Origin: Arthrobacter globiformis
GTDB lineage: Bacteria; Actinomycetota; Actinomycetes; Actinomycetales; Micrococcaceae
Assembly (NCBI RefSeq): GCF_003261175.1
Contig: NZ_QLNP01000099.1
Coordinates: forward strand, 84,311 to 148,310
DNA: 64,000 nucleotides
Direction: 5' to 3'
A program made the position numbers and the translations under genes. The notes under the pieces were generated by a model. The model made no database searches, had not been told where the DNA came from, and worked only from the letters and a program-made list of their open reading frames with translations. Shown here piece after piece: positions 16,693-25,640 of this stretch. Position 1 is the first letter of the stretch. Each line of letters starts with the position of its first letter.

Positions 16693-17989
16693 CCCTGAAA
16701 CCACACGCCACGAAACCGGGAACGGAACCGCAGCGCCGGTGGTCATCGTCGGCGCGGGACACTCCGGCGTCGCTGTCGCCGCGGGGCTCCGCTCCCGCGG
16801 CTGGGAAGGCGGCGTCATGCTGATCGACGCGGAGAACGAAGTGCCCTATGAACGGCCGCCGCTCTCCAAGGAACTCCTGAAGGACGGCGCCCCCGACGAG
16901 TCCGCCGTGCTCCGCAAGGAGAGGTTCTATGCGGACAAGGGCATCGGCCGCCTCGCCGGGATAACCGCGGAATCCATCGACAGGAACAGCCGGACTGTAT
17001 TGCTGTCCGACGGGACGGGGCAGGCCTACCACCGGCTGGTCATCGCCACAGGCTCGCGGGCACGGCCCCTCACCTTGCCAGGCGCCGGTCTTCCCGGCGT
17101 CAGATGCTTGCGGACCCGGGATGACGCCCTCGAACTCAAGCGGCTGCTGGTCGCGGGGGCCCGCGTGGCCATCATCGGCGCCGGGTACATCGGGCTGGAG
17201 GTGGCCGCAGCGGCGGCGGCGAGGGGCTGTGACGTCACGGTGCTCGAATTCCAGGACCGCGTGATGAGCCGGGTAACGTCAGCCCCCGTCTCGCGCTATT
17301 TCGAGCAGCTGCACGGGCGCCACGGGGTCCGGTTCGTCTTCGGCGCCGCCGTAACGTCGATCGACGGCGGACAACGGGCCGAGCGCGTGACCGTCGCCGA
17401 CGGCACCGTCTTTCCTGCCGACGTCGTCCTCGCCGGGATCGGCGTCCTGCCCAACCAGGAGCTGGCCGCGGACGCCGGCCTGGAGTGCCGGGACGGCATC
17501 CTCGTTGACGGGGATGGCAGGACGTCCGATTCCGCCGTCTATGCCAGCGGGGACGTCACGCGCTTCACCAGTCCCGTCGACGGCGCCAGCCAGCGGCTCG
17601 AGTGCATCCAGAACGCGCAGGCACAGGCAGACCGGGTGGCAGCGCACATCACCGGCCAGGCCGCCGCTGAACCGGAAATCCCCTGGTTCTGGACCGTCCA
17701 GCACGGTGTACGGCTGCAAACCGCGGGCGTCCGCCAGCCGGAGGACGAGGCGATCGTCCGCGGAGAACCCTCCGGCGGCAAATTCTCGGTGGTCTACCTC
17801 CGCGACGGCCGCCTCGCCGCCGTCGACACCATCGCGAACCTGGCCGACTTCCGCACGGCCAAACGGCTGATCGCCCAGGGAGCCCGGATCGACCCGGTGT
17901 TGGCCGCGGACCCCGGCATCCCCCTCGCCGAAGCCACTTCCAGCACACCCAACCACTCCGACGCTGACCTTGCAGCAGCGCGATCCTAA
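16685..17989 (+). CDS. FAD-dependent ferredoxin reductase for the P450
   Basis: 434 residues from ATG 16685, overlapping the P450 stop by 8 bases. It has two nucleotide-binding folds: FAD site VVIVGAGHSGVAVAAGL (~19-35) and NAD site VAIIGAGYIGLEVAAAAA (~161-178). PYERPPLSKELL and the C-terminal YASGDVTRF are typical of the putidaredoxin reductase/rubredoxin reductase group. It passes electrons from NAD(P)H to the ferredoxin encoded 10 bases downstream. It corresponds in type to one of the electron-transfer partners in the chcAaAbAc unit. Confidence 0.92.
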   Translation: MHSPETTRHETGNGTAAPVVIVGAGHSGVAVAAGLRSRGWEGGVMLIDAENEVPYERPPLSKELLKDGAPDESAVLRKERFYADKGIGRLAGITAESIDRNSRTVLLSDGTGQAYHRLVIATGSRARPLTLPGAGLPGVRCLRTRDDALELKRLLVAGARVAIIGAGYIGLEVAAAAAARGCDVTVLEFQDRVMSRVTSAPVSRYFEQLHGRHGVRFVFGAAVTSIDGGQRAERVTVADGTVFPADVVLAGIGVLPNQELAADAGLECRDGILVDGDGRTSDSAVYASGDVTRFTSPVDGASQRLECIQNAQAQADRVAAHITGQAAAEPEIPWFWTVQHGVRLQTAGVRQPEDEAIVRGEPSGGKFSVVYLRDGRLAAVDTIANLADFRTAKRLIAQGARIDPVLAADPGIPLAEATSSTPNHSDADLAAARS

Positions 17990-17999
17990 GGAAACCGAC

Positions 18000-18338
18000 A
18001 TGAGCAACACCAGCATGAGCAGCAATACACTGACCGTCGTCGACCGCGATGGCGCCACCCACGACCTTGAATGGGAACCGGACCAGAGCATGATGGAAGC
18101 CCTCCGGGACAACGACCTGCCCGTGCTGGCATCGTGCGGCGGCACCGCCTCCTGCGCCACCTGCCACGTGTTCGTGGAGCAGGAAGTCTTCGACACCCTG
18201 GAAGAACGCAGCGAGGACGAACTCGAGCTCCTCGTGGAGGCCGAGGGGTACCGGGAATGCGGCTCGCGGCTCTCCTGCCAAGTGGCCTTCAGCCGCGACC
18301 TCAACGGTGTCACCGTGACGCTGGCACCAGAGGGGTAG
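18000..18338 (+). CDS. [2Fe-2S] ferredoxin for the P450
   Basis: 112 residues from ATG 18000, with AAGGAAACCGAC upstream. The cluster ligands are Cys in the pattern SCGGTASCATCHVF (CX5CX2C, ~42-52) and a fourth Cys in SRLSCQVAF (~91), as in vertebrate-type/putidaredoxin-like ferredoxins. It completes a self-contained three-component monooxygenase with the preceding two genes and is followed by a long hairpin. Confidence 0.93.
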   Translation: MSNTSMSSNTLTVVDRDGATHDLEWEPDQSMMEALRDNDLPVLASCGGTASCATCHVFVEQEVFDTLEERSEDELELLVEAEGYRECGSRLSCQVAFSRDLNGVTVTLAPEG

Positions 18339-18352
18339 ACTGCTGCGCTCCG

Positions 18353-18414
18353 TTTCGACGGTTCCCTGCCCACACGTCGTTGCGAAGCGTCTAACGGGCG
18401 GGGAACCGTCGAAA
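18353..18414. terminator. Long hairpin between ferredoxin and the convergent gene
   Basis: TTTCGACGGTTCCC (18353-18366) pairs perfectly with GGGAACCGTCGAAA (18401-18414), with further GCCC/GGGC pairing inside the 34-base loop. It lies just after the ferredoxin stop and just before the stop of the convergent gene, so it probably acts as a two-way terminator. T-runs are short. Confidence 0.65.
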
Positions 18415-18437
18415 TGGCGGTGGCTCCGGCGGCAGGG

Positions 18438-19127
18438 CTACCAGGGAGGCGGGTCCGTCACCGTTACCCGCACCGCGCAGGCGTCCGCCGCGGCCTTCTT
18501 CAGGACGGCGGCCCGGGGGTCGGGAACATCGAGGTAGGCCAGGCGCGGCAGGCCTGCCCAGGGCTTCAGAGCAGGGTGCGCCAAAACTTCGTCAGCCAGG
18601 CCGCGGTCGCCGCCCGGGAGGATGTACCCGAAGACCTGGCCACCGAAGACCAGCCGCGCCTGCTCCGCCACCGCCTCCACCATGGCGTCCGCCTGGTTGG
18701 CGCGGCGCCGGGCGAACCGCTGCTGCGACTGGCCGCCGGCCGCGGTCCGGGACTGCACATACTTGGAACCGGTCTTGGCGGCGAGGATGACCCCTTCACT
18801 GGCGACGGCCACTCCGTATCCTCCGCGGCGGACCAGGAGCAGGCCGACCGTGCGCGGCTGGGAAGCCAGGGAAGCCAGCCGTTCCACGAGGCCGGATCCG
18901 CGCCCCGGCCGCCCGTCGTCGGGCCACGGCGCCACCAGCAGCGCGGTGGCGCCGTCCGCGGCGGCCAGCCGTACGCCGTCGTCGTGGTCCTCATACCCCA
19001 GGTCACCGTGGCTGGCGGCGAACCGTTCAACCCAGCCGGCCAACCGCGGGCCGGGGATGAACGCGGTCCTGGTGGACCCCACACGTCCCTGCGCTGCATG
19101 TCCCTGTTCCGGACGGCTGCCTGGCAT
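18438..19127 (-). CDS. acVLRF1-type peptidyl-tRNA hydrolase
   Basis: 229 residues from ATG 19127; a GTG at 19082 (AGGGA upstream) would give the more usual N-terminus VGSTRTAFIPGPRLAGW. The central segment GSKYVQSRTAAGGQSQQRF (~121-139) followed by ARRRANQAD is the hallmark of the Vms1-like release-factor fold found in actinobacteria (acVLRF1). Members of this family release nascent chains from tRNA on obstructed large ribosomal subunits; the GGQ-like loop with Gln is the catalytic element. The C-terminal YLDVPDPRAAVLKKAAADA is also typical. It is transcribed divergently from rarA. The specific in-cell role in this organism is inferred from the family. Confidence 0.82.
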   Translation of the reverse strand: MPGSRPEQGHAAQGRVGSTRTAFIPGPRLAGWVERFAASHGDLGYEDHDDGVRLAAADGATALLVAPWPDDGRPGRGSGLVERLASLASQPRTVGLLLVRRGGYGVAVASEGVILAAKTGSKYVQSRTAAGGQSQQRFARRRANQADAMVEAVAEQARLVFGGQVFGYILPGGDRGLADEVLAHPALKPWAGLPRLAYLDVPDPRAAVLKKAAADACAVRVTVTDPPPW

Positions 19128-19176
19128 TCCCGATTCCCTGCTTTCGTGGCCGGATTTATCCTGCTGAATCTAGAAG

Positions 19177-19182
19177 TAGCCT
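19177..19182 (+). promoter_or_regulatory. -10 element of a likely leaderless rarA transcript
   Basis: TAGCCT ends six bases before the GTG at 19189, and no Shine-Dalgarno is present. Transcription would begin at or next to the start codon. Confidence 0.5.
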
Positions 19183-19188
19183 ATCTAT

Positions 19189-20682
<1,494 letters not shown>

Positions 20683-20690
20683 GGTTCTGG

Positions 20691-20852
20691 TAAGCTTGAT
20701 CGTTGTCTGGCAAGGCGCGGACGCACAATCCACCGAATTTCTTATTTGATGAGGTTATGCCTGTGCCCAGTAGCAAAAGGCAGCGGTTGGCCGATGCTCT
20801 CCATCTTGGAGGCCAGTAACACTGACACACCGCAGATATTGGAAGGACACAA
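20691..20852 (+). promoter_or_regulatory. rpsD leader region
   Basis: The 170-base stretch before rpsD begins with a possible -10 (TAAGCT, 20691-20696) and contains the hairpin CTCCA-TCT-TGGAG (20799-20811), extended outward by TGGC/GCCA with a bulge. Ribosomal protein S4 often represses its own mRNA through leader structure, so this may be an autoregulatory site; no known consensus could be matched by eye. Confidence 0.3.
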
Positions 20853-21479
20853 GTGGCTAACAACACTCGTGCTCGCCGTACCGCACGCCTCTCGCGTGCA
20901 CTCGGCATCGCTCTGACCCCCAAGGCCGCCAAGTACATGGAGCGCCGTCCGTACGGCCCCGGCGAGCATGGCCGTGCCCGCAAGAAGCAGGACTCCGACT
21001 ACGCCGTACGTCTGCGCGAAAAGCAGCGTCTGCGCGCCCAGTACGGCATCCGCGAAGCCCAGATGACCCGTGCCTTCGAAGAAGCACGCCGCACCAAGGG
21101 CCTGACCGGTGAAAACCTGATCGAACTGCTCGAAATGCGTCTCGACGCCCTCGTGCTGCGTGCAGGCTTCGCCCGCACCATCGCACAGGCCCGCCAGCTG
21201 GTTGTGCACCGCCACATCCTGGTTGACGGCATCCGCGTTGACCGCCCGTCGTTCCGCGTCGGCGAAGGCCAGCTCGTTCACGTGCACAGCCGCAGCGAGA
21301 CCATGGTCCCGCTCCAGGTTGCAGCAGCCGGCGCACACCGCGACGTCCTGCCCCAGGTTCCGGCCTACCTGGACGTCAAGCTTGACGCCCTGCAGGCCCG
21401 CCTGGTTCGCCGCCCGAAGCGCTCCGAGGTCCCCGTGACCTGCGAAGAGCAGCTCGTCGTCGAATTCTACGCACGCTAA
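20853..21479 (+). CDS. rpsD: 30S ribosomal protein S4
   Basis: 208 residues from GTG 20853, with GGAAGGACACAA upstream. It begins ANNTRARRTARLSRALG and carries the S4 signature of the two-domain protein: MERRPYGPGEHG in the N-terminal domain and the S4 RNA-binding domain with LDALVLRAGFARTIAQAR (~91-108) and VVHRHILVDGIRVDRPSF. It is the primary 16S rRNA-binding protein of the small subunit body. The N-terminal zinc-binding cysteines are absent (C-minus form). It is monocistronic, outside the usual alpha operon, as in other Arthrobacter relatives, and ends in a clear terminator. Confidence 0.97.
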   Translation: MANNTRARRTARLSRALGIALTPKAAKYMERRPYGPGEHGRARKKQDSDYAVRLREKQRLRAQYGIREAQMTRAFEEARRTKGLTGENLIELLEMRLDALVLRAGFARTIAQARQLVVHRHILVDGIRVDRPSFRVGEGQLVHVHSRSETMVPLQVAAAGAHRDVLPQVPAYLDVKLDALQARLVRRPKRSEVPVTCEEQLVVEFYAR

Positions 21480-21496
21480 ATTCCGGCAGCGTATCC

Positions 21497-21530
21497 AAAG
21501 AAGCCCGTGGCAAGCGCCGCGGGCTTCTTT
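21497..21530 (+). terminator. Intrinsic terminator after rpsD
   Basis: AAAGAAGCCCG (21497-21507) pairs with CGGGCTTCTTT (21520-21530), ending in TTTG. It lies 18 bases after the rpsD stop. Confidence 0.88.
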
Positions 21531-21624
21531 GTATGTAAGGTACTTGGGGGACATTTGCGGCTGCAGTACTTTGGCCGCCGCGCTCCCGGTACGGTTCCAC
21601 GGAGTTTCAAGGAGATGAACGTCT

Positions 21625-21999
21625 ATGTCTGGTGGCGATATTGCCGGCCTGATCGCGGCCGGGGTATTTGCGCTCCTGGTCCTGTTGCTTGCTGTGCCCA
21701 TCCTCAAGTTGGGGCGGGTGTTTGACGAAGTGCGGACATCCATCCGCTCCATCAGCGACGGCGCCACCCCGCTCATGGACGAGGTCACCGCAACGGTCTC
21801 CACCACCAACCAGCAGCTGAAGAAGGTGGATGGCATTGCCTCCAACGTTTCGGATGCCTCGGCCAACATCTCCGCGCTGTCCTCCCTCGTGGCCGCGACC
21901 GTCGGTTCGCCGCTGATCAAGGTGGCCGCGTTCAGCTACGGCGTCCGTTCCGCGTTCGCCGCCCGCAAGAAGCCCGCCACCGGCCGCCGCAGCCGCTAA
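21625..21999 (+). CDS. DUF948 family membrane-anchored protein
   Basis: 124 residues; ATG with AAGGAGATGAACGTCT upstream. A single N-terminal transmembrane helix (IAGLIAAGVFALLVLLLAVPI, shown partly; ~5-26) is followed by an extended helical region rich in Val/Thr/Ser (VRTSIRSISDGATPLMDEV) that looks like a coiled coil, as in DUF948 proteins. The C-terminus is basic (AARKKPATGRRSR). Function unknown. It sits 19 bases before the next small gene and both precede alaS, an arrangement repeated in many actinobacteria. Confidence 0.8.
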   Translation: MSGGDIAGLIAAGVFALLVLLLAVPILKLGRVFDEVRTSIRSISDGATPLMDEVTATVSTTNQQLKKVDGIASNVSDASANISALSSLVAATVGSPLIKVAAFSYGVRSAFAARKKPATGRRSR

Positions 22000-22018
22000 G
22001 CCCACCCGGAGAACTGAA

Positions 22019-22249
22019 ATGAAACGACTTGTCTGGATGGGAATCGGCGTGGCCATCGGGGTCATCGCGTTCCGCAAGGTCACCGAGGCGCAGTCCGCGC
22101 TTGGTCCCGAAGGCCTGAACCGGGCCGTGGGCCGCCTCGCCGACGGCGTCTACGACTTCGCCGACGCCGTCCGCGCCGGCATGCGCGAACGGGAAACGGA
22201 CCTTCGCTCCGCGCTGGGCGTTGAATCCCAGGACCTCGCCCGCCGCTAA
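22019..22249 (+). CDS. Small DUF6167-like protein upstream of alaS
   Basis: 76 residues; ATG with CCGGAGAACTGAA upstream. It begins MKRLVWMGIGVAIGVIAFRK, a short hydrophobic helix, then an amphipathic helical part containing GLNRAVGRLADGVYDFADAV and RERETDLRSALG. The size, start and position between the DUF948 gene and alaS fit the DUF6167 family of actinobacteria. No function is known; it probably works with the DUF948 neighbour at the membrane. Confidence 0.7.
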   Translation: MKRLVWMGIGVAIGVIAFRKVTEAQSALGPEGLNRAVGRLADGVYDFADAVRAGMRERETDLRSALGVESQDLARR

Positions 22250-22355
22250 ACGCGCGAGAATTAAAACCTGCAGTGCCGTCCAACACCGGGACTGCCTTTG
22301 AATCAAACTGTCACGCGCCAGCATGCGTGAACCAAGAAGGGTAAGTAATCAGCTC

Positions 22356-25034
22356 ATGAAGTCGCAGGAGATCACAAAGCGCTGGGTCGATTTTTTCGTC
22401 AGCAAAGGCCACACAGCGGTTCCCTCCGCATCGCTGGTCTCCAGCGACCCCTCCCTGCTGTTCACGGTTGCCGGCATGGTTCCGTTCATCCCTTACCTGA
22501 CCGCGCGCGAGGAACCGCCCTACTCCCGGGCCACCAGCGTCCAGAAGTGCATCCGCACCGGTGACATTGAGGAAGTGGGCAAGACCGCCCGCCACGGCAC
22601 CTTCTTCCAGATGTGCGGGAACTTCTCCTTCGGGGACTACTTCAAGGAAGACGCCATCAAGTTCGCCTGGGAGCTGCTCACCACGAGCGTTGCCGACGGC
22701 GGGTACGGACTTCCGCCTGAGCTGCTGTGGGTGACGGTCTACGAAGAGGACGACGAAGCCGAGGAACTCTGGCTCAAGAACACCGGAGTCCCCGCCGAGC
22801 GCATCCAGCGCATGGGCAAGTCGGACAACTACTGGTCCACCGGCCAGCCCGGCCCGGCCGGCCCCTGCTCGGAGATCTACTACGACCGCGGCCCGGCCTA
22901 CGGCGCCGAGGGCGGGCCCGTCGCCGACGAGAACCGGTACGTGGAGATCTGGAACCTCGTGTTCATGCAGTACCAGATCGACAACGTCCGCTCGAAGGTC
23001 GAGTTCGACATCGTGGGCGAACTGCCCAAGAAGAACATCGACACCGGCCTGGGCATGGAACGCCTCGCCATGATCCTGCAGGACGTCGAGAACATGTACG
23101 AGACCGACCAGGTGCGCCCGGTCATCGACATGGCCGCCAAGCTCTCCGGCAGGGAATACACCTCCGCGGAGACCGAAGACGATCCGCACCACACCGACGA
23201 CGTCCGCATGCGCGTCGTTGCCGACCACATCCGGTCCTCCCTGATGCTCATCGCCGACGGCGTCACGCCCTCCAACGAGGGCCGCGGCTACGTGCTGCGA
23301 CGCCTCATCCGCCGGGCGGTCCGCTCCATGCGCCTGCTGGGCGTGGAACAGGCCTGCCTGCCGGACCTGCTGCCCGCCTCGCGCGACGCCATGAAGGGCG
23401 TGTACCCCATCGTGGACACGGACTTCGACCGCATCAGCCGGATCGCCTACGCCGAAGAAAAGGCGTTCCTGCGCACCATCGCCTCCGGCACGGCCCGTCT
23501 TGAGGATGCCGTCAACGAATCGAAGGCTGCCGGGCGTGCCCTCTCCGGCGCTGACGCGTTCGCGCTGCACGACACCTACGGCTTCCCCATCGACCTGACG
23601 CTCGAAATGGCCGAGGAAGCCGGCCTCAAGGTGGACGAGCCCGGGTTCCGCAAGCTCATGCTCGAGCAGCGCCAGCGCGCCCAGGCCGACGCCAAGGGCA
23701 AGAAGGGCGGCCACGCCGACCTGTCCGCCTTCCAGGAACTCCTGGCAGAAGGCGAAACCGTCTTCACTGGCTACACCGACCTCGAGGGCGAATCCCGGGT
23801 CCGAGGAATCCTCAGCGCCGGCAGCAAGGTGTCCCAGGCAGCCACCGGCGACGAGATCGAACTGGTGCTCGCCGAGACCCCGTTCTACGCCGAGGCCGGC
23901 GGCCAGGCAGCCGACACCGGCCTCATCACCGGTGACGGATTCGTCGTCGAGGTCCTGGACGTCCAGCGTCCGATCAAGGGCCTGAGCGTGCACAAGGCCA
24001 TCGTCCGCGAAGGTGAGATCGCCTCTGACGCACTGGTCCGCGCCGCGGTGGACCGCGAACGGCGCCACGCTGCACAGCAGGCGCACACCGGAACGCACAT
24101 CGTGCACGCTGCGCTTCACCAGATCCTCGGCCCGCAGGCCACCCAGCGCGGTTCGTTCAACAAGGCCGGGTACCTCCGGTTTGACTTCGCCTGGGGTGAA
24201 GGGCTGAGCGCCGCCACCAAGTCCGAGGTCGAGGAAGTCTCCAACCTGGCCATCCGCAACAACTTCCAGGTGGACACGAAGGTCATGGGACTCGCCGAGG
24301 CGAAGGCCCTCGGCGCCATGGCGCTGTTCGGCGAAAACTACGGCAGCGAGGTCCGGGTTGTGGAGATCGACGGCGCGTGGTCCCGCGAGCTGTGCGGCGG
24401 CACCCATGTGTCCAACACCTCCCTGATCGGCAGCCTGTCCCTGCTCGGCGAGCAGTCCGTCGGATCCGGAAACCGCCGCGTCGAGGCCTTCGTCGGCATG
24501 GACGCCTTCCGGCACCTGGCCGCTGAACGCGCCCTCGTGACCGAACTGACCGAGATGCTGAAGGTGCCCTCCGGACAGCTGGCGGACCGCATCTCCGCGA
24601 CCCTAACCAAGCTGAAGGCCACGGAAAAGGAACTCGAGCGGCTCCGCAAGGAACAGCTCGCGGCCGCCGCGGCCCAGCTCGCCGGAACCGCCGTGGACGC
24701 CGCCGGCGTCCGGGTCATTGCGCACGACGCCGGCCAGGTCAGCGGTGCCGACGACATCCGCGGCCTGGCCCTGGACCTGCGCAACCGGCTCGGCTCCGAA
24801 GCCTCCACGGTTGCCGTGGCCGGCGTCAGCAACGACCGCCCCGTCATCCTGGTGGCCACCAACGAAGCCGCCCGTGCAGCCGGAGTCAAGGCCGGCGCGC
24901 TGGTCCGGCTCGCTGCCGGGATCCTCGGCGGCGGCGGTGGCGGCAAGGACGACGTGGCCCAGGGCGGCGGCACCGACGCCTCCAAGGTCGGCGCCGCACT
25001 GTCCGCCGTCGTCGATTCAATCACCAGGCGCTAA
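22356..25034 (+). CDS. alaS: Alanyl-tRNA synthetase
   Basis: 892 residues from ATG 22356 (MKSQEITKRWVDFFVSKGH); an in-frame ATG 11 codons upstream lacks a ribosome binding site and the family N-terminus. The class II catalytic core (~1-250) includes RNMGD-type FQMCGNFSFGDYFK; the editing domain has HTGTHIVHAAL (HxxxH zinc site, ~580) and CGGTHVSNT (~685); a C-terminal C-Ala domain follows (~770-892) with a Gly-rich GGGGGGKDDVAQGGG. It charges tRNA-Ala and clears Ser/Gly mischarges. It heads a run with ruvX, mltG and aro genes. Confidence 0.97.
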   Translation: MKSQEITKRWVDFFVSKGHTAVPSASLVSSDPSLLFTVAGMVPFIPYLTAREEPPYSRATSVQKCIRTGDIEEVGKTARHGTFFQMCGNFSFGDYFKEDAIKFAWELLTTSVADGGYGLPPELLWVTVYEEDDEAEELWLKNTGVPAERIQRMGKSDNYWSTGQPGPAGPCSEIYYDRGPAYGAEGGPVADENRYVEIWNLVFMQYQIDNVRSKVEFDIVGELPKKNIDTGLGMERLAMILQDVENMYETDQVRPVIDMAAKLSGREYTSAETEDDPHHTDDVRMRVVADHIRSSLMLIADGVTPSNEGRGYVLRRLIRRAVRSMRLLGVEQACLPDLLPASRDAMKGVYPIVDTDFDRISRIAYAEEKAFLRTIASGTARLEDAVNESKAAGRALSGADAFALHDTYGFPIDLTLEMAEEAGLKVDEPGFRKLMLEQRQRAQADAKGKKGGHADLSAFQELLAEGETVFTGYTDLEGESRVRGILSAGSKVSQAATGDEIELVLAETPFYAEAGGQAADTGLITGDGFVVEVLDVQRPIKGLSVHKAIVREGEIASDALVRAAVDRERRHAAQQAHTGTHIVHAALHQILGPQATQRGSFNKAGYLRFDFAWGEGLSAATKSEVEEVSNLAIRNNFQVDTKVMGLAEAKALGAMALFGENYGSEVRVVEIDGAWSRELCGGTHVSNTSLIGSLSLLGEQSVGSGNRRVEAFVGMDAFRHLAAERALVTELTEMLKVPSGQLADRISATLTKLKATEKELERLRKEQLAAAAAQLAGTAVDAAGVRVIAHDAGQVSGADDIRGLALDLRNRLGSEASTVAVAGVSNDRPVILVATNEAARAAGVKAGALVRLAAGILGGGGGGKDDVAQGGGTDASKVGAALSAVVDSITRR

Positions 25035-25040
25035 CAAGCC

Positions 25041-25640
25041 GTGACTTCTTCCGCTGAGCCGCACGTCCACCCCCGGGGCATCAAACTGGGGGTGGACGTG
25101 GGGACCGTCCGCGTTGGCGTCGCCATCTGCGACCGGGACGAGATCCTGGCCACACCGCTGAAGACGCTGGACCGCAACCCCAAGAAGAATTTGGATGTCC
25201 GAATCATTGCCGCCCTGGCCGCGGACCGGGGAGCGGTGCAGATTTTCGTGGGCCTGCCGCGGACCATGAAAGGCGAGGAACACGCCTCAGCCCGGATGGC
25301 CACGGAATACGCACAGCTGCTGGCTGACGCGCTGGAGCGGGCCGGTTCGGACGTCCCGGTACACCTGGTCGACGAACGGCTCAGCACCGTCACGGCCCAC
25401 CGCAACCTTCACGAAGCTGGCATGAGCAGCAAAAATCACCGTAAAGTGGTGGATCAGGTTGCGGCTGCGGGAATCTTGCAGCACGCCATCGACATGCAAA
25501 AAGCCAGGGGAACGGATGTGGGGAGCCGTGTGCGCGCGCTTCCCCTTACGGGGCTGCCCGGACAAGCCGCCGCAGATACTGCCGAACGGCCTGACCCGGA
25601 AAAGGAAACACGATCTTCAGAGGATGGAAAGCTACAGTGA
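25041..25640 (+). CDS. ruvX: Putative pre-16S rRNA nuclease / Holliday junction resolvase (YqgF/RuvX)
   Basis: 199 residues from GTG 25041, 6 bases after alaS. The RNase H-like fold shows LGVDVGTVRVGVAICD (~17-32, first catalytic Asp), FVGLPRTMKGEE (~73-84), and VHLVDERLSTVTAHRNL (~110-126, Glu/Asp). The YqgF family processes pre-16S rRNA in E. coli; a resolvase role was also proposed. The C-terminal ~45 residues are a low-complexity tail. Its stop overlaps the start of mltG by 4 bases. Confidence 0.92.
   Translation: MTSSAEPHVHPRGIKLGVDVGTVRVGVAICDRDEILATPLKTLDRNPKKNLDVRIIAALAADRGAVQIFVGLPRTMKGEEHASARMATEYAQLLADALERAGSDVPVHLVDERLSTVTAHRNLHEAGMSSKNHRKVVDQVAAAGILQHAIDMQKARGTDVGSRVRALPLTGLPGQAAADTAERPDPEKETRSSEDGKLQ

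Noticed and set aside
22311-24515. Long minus-strand open frame opposite alaS (734 codons)
   Set aside because: Same antisense effect of strong GC third-position bias; no ribosome binding site and no recognisable domain.
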